Assembly (NCBI GenBank): GCA_025457985.1
Contig: JALOTI010000075.1
Location: forward strand, 1 to 7,966
Length of the DNA stretch: 7,966 nucleotides
Direction: 5' to 3'
Origin: Leptospira sp.
Lineage (GTDB): Bacteria; Spirochaetota; Leptospiria; Leptospirales; Leptospiraceae
The notes beneath the pieces are model-generated. The model searched no databases. It was not told where the DNA came from and saw only the letters and a program-made list of their open reading frames with translations. Below are positions 1-7,584 of the stretch, one piece after another. How positions within the stretch are numbered: the first letter of the stretch is position 1; every line of letters begins with the position of its first letter. A program made the translations under genes and the position numbers.

Positions 1-47
1 TTTTATCAAAAACATTTTCAAATATACAAATTGGAATTACTAGTGTA

Positions 48-413
48 TCAAATTTTTTCTAATCTTAAAGGTCTCAGAATAGTTTGTTGTTCCAATTTAG
101 AATTTCGACAAATATCAAAACTTTCTTTGTTATATGGTATATATCCATAAAGGCCAGGTAAGTATTTGTTTTCTTCACGTTCACAGTCTTTTTTCTTTTT
201 TAAATAAGTATAACAGTTAACAAGACCATAATTAATCCCTATTGATCTTGCAGGCTCATCTTCTCTGGCAAGAAGTATTCCCACTGCAAGAATTTCGCAA
301 GCTCCTCCAAAATCTCTTTCAAGATAATATTTGCATGCAGTCTCTTGCGTTCCTATGTAGCAGTTTACTAAATAAAGATGCATCAAAAGAATAAGAATAA
401 ATTTGTTTTTCAT
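48..413 (-). CDS. Small cysteine-rich putative lipoprotein, function unknown
   Basis: This 121-residue protein has no function I recognise. Seen: a short basic start (MKNK), a hydrophobic core at residues 5-16, and the lipobox-like LVNC at 15-18, so Cys18 is the likely lipidated residue. Asn just before the Cys is unusual in enterobacteria, but known Leptospira lipoproteins such as LipL41 (GNC) have it. The mature part has five further Cys (27, 39, 67, 77, 102), a weakly hydrophobic segment at 41-49 (ILAVGILLA), a Lys-rich stretch at 72-75 and a basic C-terminus. The extra cysteines suggest a disulfide-stabilised periplasmic or surface domain; this is inference. ATG at 413 is chosen because it gives a well-formed signal peptide and lies about 20 bp downstream of a good promoter candidate. 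Shine-Dalgarno pairing is weak (GAAGG about 16 nt upstream). It is separated from the TfoX-like gene by 240 bp and is probably transcribed alone. Confidence 0.8.
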   Translation of the reverse strand: MKNKFILILLMHLYLVNCYIGTQETACKYYLERDFGGACEILAVGILLAREDEPARSIGINYGLVNCYTYLKKKKDCEREENKYLPGLYGYIPYNKESFDICRNSKLEQQTILRPLRLEKI

Positions 414-440
414 TTTTAACCAAATAAGACCTTCATAAGA

Positions 441-468
441 CTTTTACAACACCAAGTCCGAATGTCAA
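441..468 (-). promoter_or_regulatory. Candidate sigma-70 promoter of the small lipoprotein gene
   Basis: On the minus strand a perfect -35 hexamer TTGACA (463-468) is followed after 16 bp by TAAAAG (441-446), four of six matches to the -10 consensus. Transcription would start near 434, giving a leader of about 20 nt before the ATG at 413. This is the best-looking promoter in the window, but the judgement is by eye only. Confidence 0.4.
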
Positions 469-481
469 GAATCAATTCCCG

Positions 482-649
482 TTATGCGAGATAGGCGAGA
501 GGATCCTTTACATCAAACGAATATTTGATGGCTTCTGCCAGTTTCCATTTGCGTATATGTACGATTCTTAGCGTTGGATGAAATAGAAATGGTATAGCCT
601 CAGAGAGCAAATTCGCGTTCAGAAGAGGAAGGTTGAAAATAAAGGGTCT
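482..649 (-). pseudogene. Possible gene remnant or unannotated small peptide
   Basis: The spacer between the small lipoprotein and the TfoX-like gene holds a minus-strand open frame of 55 codons, bounded by TGA at 650-652 and TAA at 482-484. It has no ATG or GTG; the first usable start would be TTG at 610, giving 42 residues, with no Shine-Dalgarno in front. The C-terminal residues KWKLAEAIKYSFDVKDPLAY look protein-like and use ordinary codons. It could be the decayed 3' end of a lost gene, a short non-canonical gene, or chance. It lies in a different frame from the upstream TfoX-like gene, which is already full length, so it is not simply a frameshifted tail. I cannot assign a family. Confidence 0.2.
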
Positions 650-653
650 TCAT

Positions 654-1010
654 CTATCTTCGTGATGAGTCTTTGTTTTTTTTAGCAGCCCTTTTTGATG
701 ACTGGACCGCAAGCTCGATCCATGGAATGAGTGAGGTGCGGCTTTTCCAAGCGGATTTAGGTATCGTGTAATAACTCATCACATTTGGTTTCCCTGGTTT
801 TCCAAAATAGACAAAGGGTTTTTGTTTTTTGGATTCAAAGTAAGATCGAGATTCGCCATCAACCTTAAAATATAAAATATCCTCTGCAAAGAGAGCAAAC
901 ATCTTCCCTTCAAAATAGACACCATAACCACCAAACATGGATTTAGCTGTAATATCTCCATAGGCAGACATTTTCTTTAAATATATCTCAAGAGTAGGGT
1001 CCTTTGCCAT
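654..1010 (-). CDS. TfoX/Sxy N-terminal domain family protein
   Basis: The 118-residue protein consists almost entirely of one TfoX N-terminal domain (Pfam TfoX_N, COG3070). Seen: the start MAKDPTLEIYLKKM, the family core MFGGYGVYFEGKMFAL at 25-40, LYFKVD at 46-51, PNVMSYYTIP at 75-84, Trp88, and LIPWIELA at 94-101. A basic tail follows (106-118). Stand-alone proteins of about 110-120 residues are common in many bacteria and lack the C-terminal domain of Haemophilus or E. coli Sxy/TfoX, the competence coactivator. The name therefore should not be read as a competence function; the role of these short forms is not established. It should be cytoplasmic, with no signal peptide. ATG at 1010 fits the family N-terminus exactly, although no good Shine-Dalgarno precedes it (TTTTTTCCTT directly upstream). 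It follows the large lipoprotein gene on the same strand after 106 bp, which contains an inverted repeat, so cotranscription is uncertain. Confidence 0.93.
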   Translation of the reverse strand: MAKDPTLEIYLKKMSAYGDITAKSMFGGYGVYFEGKMFALFAEDILYFKVDGESRSYFESKKQKPFVYFGKPGKPNVMSYYTIPKSAWKSRTSLIPWIELAVQSSKRAAKKNKDSSRR

Positions 1011-1053
1011 AAGGAAAAAATTTATTTTGTAATGTATTCCTTTGCAAGTTTTT

Positions 1054-1073
1054 TTCTGAAATTTTATTCAGAA
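1054..1073 (-). repeat. Inverted repeat between large lipoprotein and TfoX-like gene
   Basis: TTCTGAA (1054-1060) and TTCAGAA (1067-1073) form a perfect 7-bp stem with a 6-nt loop. It lies 44 bp past the stop codon of the large lipoprotein gene. In the minus-strand transcript the stem is followed by a run of A, not U, so it is not a canonical intrinsic terminator. It might still stabilise the 3' end of the upstream mRNA or act as an operator for the TfoX-like gene. Confidence 0.35.
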
Positions 1074-1116
1074 CTGACTTTAAGTGTTAGGCTGTAAAAA
1101 TAATTAGAAAACCATC

Positions 1117-4100
1117 TTATGGGCAGGTATAGGGTACGGGGAGTTTGTAACGACTGGAAAGATAACACTCAACGATGAATCGATCATTTGTAGGAAGAGC
1201 TGTGTTGTAGATCAATACATCACCTATGAATCCATTAAAGTAATTGCCATCAGGAGTACCTCCGTAAAAATACCTTCCCAGGTGGAATTGACCACCGCCA
1301 CAGTTATAAGCGCCACCTGCGCTGGATGAGGCGGACACAATACTTCCGTTTCGAAACAAGGAACCAGTTGTTCCATCGTGAATCATCGTGAGTAAATTGT
1401 TATCCAGTGTATTGTGGAAATTCAAAGTGGAAACAAGTCGAGTCGACCCACCTTGTAAATCAAATAGATTTGGGTTGTTTCCAGCCGCCCGTGTAATATA
1501 AAGCAATTTTCCAGTGGATGGTGATCCGTTTTGAAAGATTCCATCATTATTTGTTGGTCCCAAAATTATTTCAGAATAGGCGACAAAGATAGATTGGCTT
1601 GTTGTATTGAGTGTTTCCGAACAAGCCCCAGTCATGAAAGTTTCCGAACCTACACCTCCACGAGTGAATCGAACTGCCTTCGAATTGTTCATTCCTACGG
1701 CTGAATAGAATGGCTGTCTTAAGCCGAGTCCTTGGATGAGATGAATCCCATTCCCACTCCGATCGAACCAATCAGAAACACAATCGGTTCCCGGACCAGG
1801 ACAAACTCCAGACGAATACAGAGTTGATTCTGGTTTTAGATAAAACTTTAAACTGCTACTCGCAATCGTTGGGCTCCACGAACTAACCTGGGTCGGGTAG
1901 TAGCCTGCAAGTGCCCTAAGCTCCGTTTGGTTAAGCGCTCGATTGTAAATGATCAGTTCGTCAATGGATCCAGTAAAACGAGCACCCCCACTCCAGTCTT
2001 GGCCTACGAAGAGGTCTGGCCCGACAGCTGTGTTCCATGCCACTGCATTCGTTCCATAGAGGGCACCATTTATATAGATAGAAGCCGTCGTTCCGTCATA
2101 GACCGAACAGGCTAGAGCCCAATCGTTCTGGAACCCACCGTGAGGTCCGAAGGCATCGGCTCCTACGCCAATGGCTGCTACATTAATACCATTATAACCA
2201 ATCGCCACTCCTTGGCCCGCTGCATTGAGTCCATAAGAAATTAAAGATTGATTGGCGTTGGAAGTGGGCTCAAACCATGCACAAATGGTTCTTGCGGAAT
2301 TTCCAATTGGAAGAGCATTCGGTGATGTTCTCTGTAAAAAGGCTACACCATTGAAGAAATACGCACCGTTCGTATGGCCATATCTATCCGGTGTGAGTAC
2401 CGCACCTGAGTTTGTTAGGTGATTTCCGGAACCACCAAAATCGTTTAAGTTTCCGTTGAACGCGTAATAAGAGACAACTCCGTTTGGAATTTGTAATGCC
2501 AAAGCCTGCATCAAACTATTGTCCAAGGCTCCCCTAAAAAACCTTACGTTTGAAATCTTACCTTGGAAATTAAAGGAGCTTCCGGAATCTCCGATCTTAA
2601 AGTTTCCAGTTGGTGAAATAGGGTTATTTATAAAAATGATTGTTTCTGGCTGACCATTGATGTACAACTGCCAGCTCCCATCACGTCTATGAAGGGCAAC
2701 ATGGCTCCATCGGTTCAAGGGCAGTGCACGTGAGGAAAATCCACTGCTACCTACAGTGGGTATATTGACTTGAATCCTTCTTGTAACTGGATTGTATACT
2801 AGCCCGTAACCATTCACCACACCTTGGCCATTGAAGAAAATGTATTGGTTTGAAGCGCTTGTCGTTGTAGGGAATACCCAAGCGGTAATGGTTAAATTTC
2901 TGTGGTCATCCAAGTTGATATTGGAACCCGATTCTAGATACGTTGCACCATCAAAAACAAAAGATCCACTTGCCGTCCCTTTTTCATCCGAAGAGATTGT
3001 CGTTGTTCCGATCGTTGATGCGTGATTTGTTCCAATGGTGTCGAGGGAGTTTCCATCCAAAGTATAACGGACAACCTCGGCAGTTTCTAACCTTCGTATG
3101 GAATGGTTTTGGTCATCCGCAATGTAAACATGGATGCCATCCGTTGTCAATGAACCAGGGAAATTGAATCGACCATTTCGCCTAACATTATCTTCATATT
3201 GTGCGGTTCCATCACCAGCCAAAGTTTTCACTTGAAAGTCAGAAAGTCGAATCGCCCGAATGGTTTGACCCACCCATTCTGAAATAAAGAGAGTGGTTCC
3301 ATCGGTTGTAATCCCATGAGGATCGAAAAAACTGGCTTGGGTTCCAATTCCGTCAATGGTTGCGGGAGTACCATCGCCTGCGATCGTATCCACTGAAAAT
3401 GTACCATTCACAAGATTGATACGACGTATCCGATGGCCTCCGACATCCGTTACATATAAGTAATTCCCATAGGCCACGGCTGCTAATGGAGACGTAAAGG
3501 TTGCAAGTGAGCCATTGGCATGGTCGTTATGCGTACAAACTGAAGGAATTCCGGCAATGGTAGTTACCTCAGTTGTTACGGTATCGACCGAACGAATTGT
3601 ACAGTTATTTCGATCCACAACATAAAGAATTTGATTGCGAAGAGTAATTCCAGAGGGGCTAGAAAATCTTGCGTTGATACCTGTCGTGCTATTTATCGAA
3701 CCAGGACTACCATCTCCTGCCAATGTGGATACTTCTGCATTTGCGAGACTCACCTTCCGAATTCGATTCCCTATCAATTCTAGAACATATAAATTATTTC
3801 CGTCTGTCGTGAGTGCAACTGGTCCATTGAATTGAGCGTCTAGCGCAATCCCATCTTTGCAGTTGGCATCAGGAGGAATTCCTGGACAAACAACACCAGC
3901 ACCCACGCTAGAACCAGCAAAGTGAGTGGTATCTCCATTTGTTTTATCAATCTTTCGAATGGCATTATTTGAAAAATCAGCTACATACATATGTGTGGAA
4001 TCGAATGCAATTCCCTTAGGATTGTTAAATCGGACTGTATCGCCAGTCGCAGTACCGACGTTAGGAAGACCAGGTGAAGCACCGACGCCTCCAGGTCGAT

Positions 4101-4896
4101 TGAGGGGATACGCACCTACCAAAGTTCGTACATAGGCAAATTGATCATATAGATTAGTAGCTATATCAGACAGAGCATTGACTTGGAGATTGCCCGCGAC
4201 CAAATTTCCTGTTTTGCAAGTGATTTGAACCGTCAAACTGTTGTTAGGCATATTTGCCCTCGAAAGAGTAGGCGTATCAAACGAACAGACAGCTCCAGAT
4301 GGTTGGCTGGTAAATCGAATATCATACGCAGCACCATTTGCGATCCGTATGGAGAAGGGTTGGAGACCAAGAGTACTTATCGAAAGAGAATCGGAACCAT
4401 TGTTTTGCACCGAGAAACTAGCGGCAGTGCCGTTCACATTCACCGCCAATTCATGAAAGTTAGAACCCCAAGAACAATTGATTGCTACAGTAGTGATATT
4501 TGCTGTTTGGAACGTACCGGATCCATTGCTAAGGGTACAATTCATATTGGATGAAGGAGTGATACTTACGGCGTACGGAGTACCTGTTGGGAATCTGGAA
4601 GAAAAGCTGAAGTTTCCATCTGCAGTGACCGTGATCTCTTCTCCTCCATTTTTTATTAAAACACTCCCCCCTGGCACCATTCCTAGAACAGACCCACCTA
4701 AAATATACTCAGACGAAGTGTTGAACAATCGAAACAAGGAAAAGAACTCCAAGGGGTTTCGAGATAGGTTTGGCAGGGAGCAAAAACTCAACGAGAGAAG
4801 TAGGATTAGAGAATAGAGGACTCGCACAATTCGATCTTCTTCCTTTCCATAACTGGATCTTTGAGTTGGATGGAAAGATTTTTCCAAGTATGACAC
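1117..4896 (-). CDS. Large NHL-repeat/LamG-domain surface lipoprotein
   Basis: The longest frame is 1259 codons from GTG at 4896. The likelier start is GTG at 4827 (codon 24), giving 1236 residues and a clean lipoprotein signal, VRVLYSLILLLSLSFC, with Cys39 (long-form numbering) lipidated and AAGGAAG upstream. Domains in long-form numbering: two related beta repeats at about 66-142 and 147-228, each with a late Cys pair (120/141, 204/227); six NHL repeats at about 288-605, most ending in an N-x-I-R core and several followed by LAGDG or IAGDG, likely one six-bladed propeller; a first LamG-like domain at 608-795; a second at 806-998; and a third, Cys-containing one at 1014-1259 ending VECYLSSRYKLPV. 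NHL propellers and LamG folds usually bind proteins or carbohydrates; no catalytic motif is visible. An outer-membrane or surface location is inferred. It is divergent from the FecA-like receptor. The exact ligand is unknown. Confidence 0.95.
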   Translation of the reverse strand: MSYLEKSFHPTQRSSYGKEEDRIVRVLYSLILLLSLSFCSLPNLSRNPLEFFSLFRLFNTSSEYILGGSVLGMVPGGSVLIKNGGEEITVTADGNFSFSSRFPTGTPYAVSITPSSNMNCTLSNGSGTFQTANITTVAINCSWGSNFHELAVNVNGTAASFSVQNNGSDSLSISTLGLQPFSIRIANGAAYDIRFTSQPSGAVCSFDTPTLSRANMPNNSLTVQITCKTGNLVAGNLQVNALSDIATNLYDQFAYVRTLVGAYPLNRPGGVGASPGLPNVGTATGDTVRFNNPKGIAFDSTHMYVADFSNNAIRKIDKTNGDTTHFAGSSVGAGVVCPGIPPDANCKDGIALDAQFNGPVALTTDGNNLYVLELIGNRIRKVSLANAEVSTLAGDGSPGSINSTTGINARFSSPSGITLRNQILYVVDRNNCTIRSVDTVTTEVTTIAGIPSVCTHNDHANGSLATFTSPLAAVAYGNYLYVTDVGGHRIRRINLVNGTFSVDTIAGDGTPATIDGIGTQASFFDPHGITTDGTTLFISEWVGQTIRAIRLSDFQVKTLAGDGTAQYEDNVRRNGRFNFPGSLTTDGIHVYIADDQNHSIRRLETAEVVRYTLDGNSLDTIGTNHASTIGTTTISSDEKGTASGSFVFDGATYLESGSNINLDDHRNLTITAWVFPTTTSASNQYIFFNGQGVVNGYGLVYNPVTRRIQVNIPTVGSSGFSSRALPLNRWSHVALHRRDGSWQLYINGQPETIIFINNPISPTGNFKIGDSGSSFNFQGKISNVRFFRGALDNSLMQALALQIPNGVVSYYAFNGNLNDFGGSGNHLTNSGAVLTPDRYGHTNGAYFFNGVAFLQRTSPNALPIGNSARTICAWFEPTSNANQSLISYGLNAAGQGVAIGYNGINVAAIGVGADAFGPHGGFQNDWALACSVYDGTTASIYINGALYGTNAVAWNTAVGPDLFVGQDWSGGARFTGSIDELIIYNRALNQTELRALAGYYPTQVSSWSPTIASSSLKFYLKPESTLYSSGVCPGPGTDCVSDWFDRSGNGIHLIQGLGLRQPFYSAVGMNNSKAVRFTRGGVGSETFMTGACSETLNTTSQSIFVAYSEIILGPTNNDGIFQNGSPSTGKLLYITRAAGNNPNLFDLQGGSTRLVSTLNFHNTLDNNLLTMIHDGTTGSLFRNGSIVSASSSAGGAYNCGGGQFHLGRYFYGGTPDGNYFNGFIGDVLIYNTALPTNDRFIVECYLSSRYKLPVPYTCP
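4825..4848 (-). promoter_or_regulatory. Ribosome binding site and preferred GTG start of the large lipoprotein
   Basis: On the minus strand GGAAAGGAAGAAGATCGAATT directly precedes GTG (4825-4827). The AGGAAG core lies about 11 nt from the start codon. Starting here puts Arg at position 2 and a hydrophobic core right after it, as expected for a lipoprotein signal. Starting at 4896 instead adds 23 mostly polar, charged residues (SYLEKSFHPTQRSS and onward) in front of the signal, which is unusual for secretion. Confidence 0.6.
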
Positions 4897-4911
4897 TAGA
4901 AAAACCGTATC

Positions 4912-4931
4912 AGGGAGGTTAAGATCTCCCT
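4912..4931 (-). repeat. Hairpin in the probable leader of the large lipoprotein mRNA
   Basis: AGGGAG (4912-4917) and CTCCCT (4926-4931) can pair into a 6-bp stem with an 8-nt loop. It lies in the predicted 5' leader of the minus-strand lipoprotein transcript, downstream of the candidate promoter at 4943-4953. No T-run follows, so it is not a terminator. A regulatory role is possible but unsupported. Confidence 0.3.
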
Positions 4932-4942
4932 CACTGCACCAT

Positions 4943-4953
4943 ATTGTATAACA
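4943..4953 (-). promoter_or_regulatory. Candidate extended -10 promoter of the large lipoprotein gene
   Basis: The minus strand reads TGTTATACAAT. It contains an extended -10-like TGT-TATACA, and TACAAT matches five of six -10 bases. No good -35 stands 16-18 bp upstream. Transcription would begin near 4936, giving a leader of roughly 110 nt to the preferred GTG start at 4827. Confidence 0.3.
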
Positions 4954-5148
4954 AACCGCGAGCTCGTCTTTTGCAGTGTATCAGCAGTTTTCGGGACATC
5001 GATATTTAATGATCTGATGAAACGGAAGTACGAAGAGTTCGACAAGCATTTCCTTTAGCTTTCACATTCCCTTTGCCTACGTAATTCAAAACCTACTTTT
5101 CTTTTTTGGGCCATTTGGTGAACTGGCTAAACGAGACTGAGTCTTAAA

Positions 5149-7533
5149 ATGAAAATCAAGAACGATTCTAAATTGAAATTAAAAATCTATATTCTTCTCT
5201 TCTCTCTATCCCTATCTGGATTTCCATCCTACCTTCTTTCGCAAGAACCGGAAAAGGCAAAAGAGAGCATCTCTCAAGAACCAAAACCAAAAGAGGAAAA
5301 AGAGTCTGGCGCGGATGCCAACGATACGGATAAATCATCAGGCATCAAAGTAACCGGTAAAAGGGAGTCCGACCGTGGACAAATGTCAGAAATCGAAGGA
5401 ACCAATATCTATTCTGGGAAAAAATCTGAAGTGATTCGCCTTGATAAAGTGAATGCAAACTTGGCTCTTAATAATTCTCGCCAAATCTATGCTAAAGTTC
5501 CGGGGATTACAATTTGGGAAAACGATGGAAGTGGGATTCAACCTGGAATTGGAGCTAGAGGGCTATCGCCAAATAGAAATTGGGAATTCAACACTAGGAT
5601 GAATGGTTACGATATCGCCTCAGATGTGTTTGGTTATCCAGAAGCATATTTTAATCCCCCACCAGAAGCTCTAGAAAAAATTGAAGTTGTTCGTGGTGCG
5701 GCATCACTTCAGTACGGATCTCAGTTTGGAGGTATGGTCAATTATGTTACGAAAAAAGCAGATCCGACCAAACCTTTTCGCATTGAAATGAAAAATACGG
5801 GTGGCTCTTATAATACTACAAATTCGTATACGGGTGTTGATGGAACAGTCGGAAAATTTAGTTATTTTGCATACTATCACAATCGAAGTGGTGATGGTTG
5901 GAGGGATAACGCCAATTATAAAACCCAATCAGGTCATTTTAATATCGCTTACCAAGCAACGGAGAAGCTAAAAATAGCGATCGAAATGACTAAGTCCTAC
6001 TACGAGAGCCAACAGCCTGGTGGGCTAACGGATATGCAATTCTGGGAAAATCCTCGCCAATCGAGAAGAGCAAGAAACTGGTTTAGTGCACCGTGGAACA
6101 TTCCTGCTTTGATAATTGATTATAACCAAAGTAGTACGGCACGTTTTCAAATGAAGGTCTTTGGTTTGTATGGTGAACGAAATTCTGTTGGAGTTACTTC
6201 CGCACCGAACACAGAGGATGCAATCAACCGTAGTACATTGGATTTCTCAAACAGGCAAATCGATCGAGATTGGTATAGAAATTATGGTATGGAGGCGCGC
6301 CAAATTTTTGATTATTCCTTTTTGGATAAGAACCACACTCTATCTTTTGGCGTTCGTTACTTCAATGCGAATACGGATCGGATACGAAATCCCAATGGAA
6401 CCACCGCAAGTAACTACGATCTACGAGAATTGAGCCAGCCAGAATGTTTTGATGGAACGACTAAATGCAGAACTGTGGATTTGAAATTTTCAACATTGAA
6501 TTACGCGGCTTTTGCGGAAAATTTATTTCGTATAACAGATAAAATATCGATCACTCCAGGAGTTCGCTACGAGTGGGTTCGTACCACAGGATCAGGAAGG
6601 ATCAACGAAAAATTACCATCAAGCTCAAATATATTTGGCGGTGAAGTACAACCAAGAGAATTTCAAAGAAAACAAGTGTTATATGGTATTGGTGCTCAGT
6701 ATCAAGTTACGAAATCAACAAATTTCTACGCAAACTACTCCCAAGCATTTCGTCCAGTCACCTTTGCTGAAATTTATGGTGCGAGCGCAACTCTAAATGA
6801 GGTTGATCCAAACCTAAGAGACCAAAAAGGGTATAATACGGATGGTGGATACAGAGGTAAGTTTGGACAATGGCTCCAATTTGATCTTGGCGTTTTTGAG
6901 CTTAGATACAACAATCGAGTTGGTCTATTGCCAGGGTCATTACCTGGGAATACAAATACCAATTTTGTTACAAACGTAGGTGACTCTCTTCATCGAGGAG
7001 CTGAAGGATATTTGGAAATAGATCCTTTGCTTGCGTTTACAGACTCTGCTCCATTTGGAAGTGTAAGCTTTTTTACTTCCAGTGCAAATGTAAATGCCCG
7101 CTATGTGAGGTGGGAACAAAGTGCGAGTGCCTTTACGAACCCTGGAAACAACCTAACTAATATTAAAAACAATTTTCGCGTTGGAAACCTTGTTGAGAAT
7201 GCACCTTCCCAAATTCATAGATATGGTTTAACTTATCACTTCAAAAATACGTTTAGTATTACGTATTTGATAAGTTACTCGGGAATGACTTATAGCGATG
7301 CAGCAAATACCACCGTTCCAACTGCCAATGGTCAAGTTGGTATTATCCCAAGTTATACAGTTCGAGATGTCTCCTTTAAATGGAATTTTTATGAAAGTTT
7401 CTCTTTAAATGGGGGAGTGAACAACCTAACAAATGAAAAGTATTTTACAAGAAGGGCAGGTGGATACCCTGGTCCTGGAATTTTGCCGGGTGAGGGGATT
7501 TTTTATTATCTAGGCCTTTCTGCTGTTTTCTAA
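5149..7533 (+). CDS. fecA: FecA-family TonB-dependent outer-membrane receptor
   Basis: This 794-residue receptor should import a ferric chelate across the outer membrane using TonB-ExbB-ExbD energy. Seen: a signal peptide (core 12-30, cleavage probably near residue 31), a charged linker at 33-63, a TonB-box-like segment GIKVTGKRES at 65-74, a plug at about 93-205 with GIGARGLSPNR (133-143) and EKIEVVRGAASLQYGSQFGG (176-195), then a barrel to the terminal Phe794 typical of outer-membrane proteins. FecA-like marks in the barrel are QQPGGLTD (288-295), NPRQSRRARNWF (301-312), ITPGVRYEW (468-476), a YSQAFRPVTF segment (530-539) and HRGAEGYLEI (615-624). Cys433 and Cys440 may form a disulfide in an outer loop. 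The STN signalling domain of E. coli FecA is absent. ATG at 5149 is the first start after an in-frame stop at 5128; Shine-Dalgarno pairing is weak. The symbol is family-level; ferric citrate as substrate is inferred. Confidence 0.96.
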   Translation: MKIKNDSKLKLKIYILLFSLSLSGFPSYLLSQEPEKAKESISQEPKPKEEKESGADANDTDKSSGIKVTGKRESDRGQMSEIEGTNIYSGKKSEVIRLDKVNANLALNNSRQIYAKVPGITIWENDGSGIQPGIGARGLSPNRNWEFNTRMNGYDIASDVFGYPEAYFNPPPEALEKIEVVRGAASLQYGSQFGGMVNYVTKKADPTKPFRIEMKNTGGSYNTTNSYTGVDGTVGKFSYFAYYHNRSGDGWRDNANYKTQSGHFNIAYQATEKLKIAIEMTKSYYESQQPGGLTDMQFWENPRQSRRARNWFSAPWNIPALIIDYNQSSTARFQMKVFGLYGERNSVGVTSAPNTEDAINRSTLDFSNRQIDRDWYRNYGMEARQIFDYSFLDKNHTLSFGVRYFNANTDRIRNPNGTTASNYDLRELSQPECFDGTTKCRTVDLKFSTLNYAAFAENLFRITDKISITPGVRYEWVRTTGSGRINEKLPSSSNIFGGEVQPREFQRKQVLYGIGAQYQVTKSTNFYANYSQAFRPVTFAEIYGASATLNEVDPNLRDQKGYNTDGGYRGKFGQWLQFDLGVFELRYNNRVGLLPGSLPGNTNTNFVTNVGDSLHRGAEGYLEIDPLLAFTDSAPFGSVSFFTSSANVNARYVRWEQSASAFTNPGNNLTNIKNNFRVGNLVENAPSQIHRYGLTYHFKNTFSITYLISYSGMTYSDAANTTVPTANGQVGIIPSYTVRDVSFKWNFYESFSLNGGVNNLTNEKYFTRRAGGYPGPGILPGEGIFYYLGLSAVF

Positions 7534-7543
7534 GACTTACTGA

Positions 7544-7562
7544 GGTAAATTAGGCATTTACC
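7544..7562 (+). terminator. Candidate terminator hairpin after the FecA-like receptor
   Basis: GGTAAAT (7544-7550) and ATTTACC (7556-7562) form a perfect 7-bp stem with a 5-nt loop, beginning 11 bp after the receptor stop codon. There is no U-tract behind it, so it may act as an mRNA 3'-end stabiliser or a weak or bidirectional terminator rather than a classic intrinsic terminator. Confidence 0.4.
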
Positions 7563-7584
7563 GCACCATCTGACTCTACTTTAG

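Larger units (their letters stand above)
4828..5148. other. Divergent intergenic region, lipoprotein / FecA-like receptor
   Basis: This spacer (252 bp from the 4896 start, 321 bp from the preferred 4827 start) must hold both divergent promoters. Visible in it: a minus-strand extended -10-like element at 4943-4953, a small hairpin at 4912-4931, the 8-bp palindrome CGAGCTCG at 4959-4966, a pyrimidine-rich tract near 5091-5107, and ATTTAAT near 5004-5010, which might be a plus-strand -10. I found no convincing -35/-10 pair for the receptor, no good Fur box, no riboswitch and no additional gene. Confidence 0.6.

Noticed and set aside
486..500. GCGAGA-TAG-GCGAGA direct repeat
   Set aside because: Only two 6-bp copies; too short to call a repeat or an attachment site.
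779..961. Minus-strand 60-codon frame within the TfoX-like gene
   Set aside because: It is an alternate frame of a clear family member.
1571..4816. Several open frames of 60-123 codons on both strands inside the large lipoprotein gene, the longest at 4183-4554 plus
   Set aside because: They overlap a long, domain-supported gene, lack recognisable protein features and are expected by chance in such a long coding region.
4959..4966. CGAGCTCG palindrome in the divergent spacer as an operator
   Set aside because: It is a single 8-bp palindrome, expected by chance at this frequency, with no second copy nearby.
5013..5037. CTGATGA followed by CGAAG, resembling a hammerhead ribozyme core
   Set aside because: The flanking bases do not form the needed stems and the conserved GAAA is not properly placed.
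5704..6962. Short open frames inside the FecA-like receptor (5704-5928 minus, 6161-6433 plus, 6774-6962 minus)
   Set aside because: They are fully inside a well-supported gene and show no domain or signal-peptide logic.
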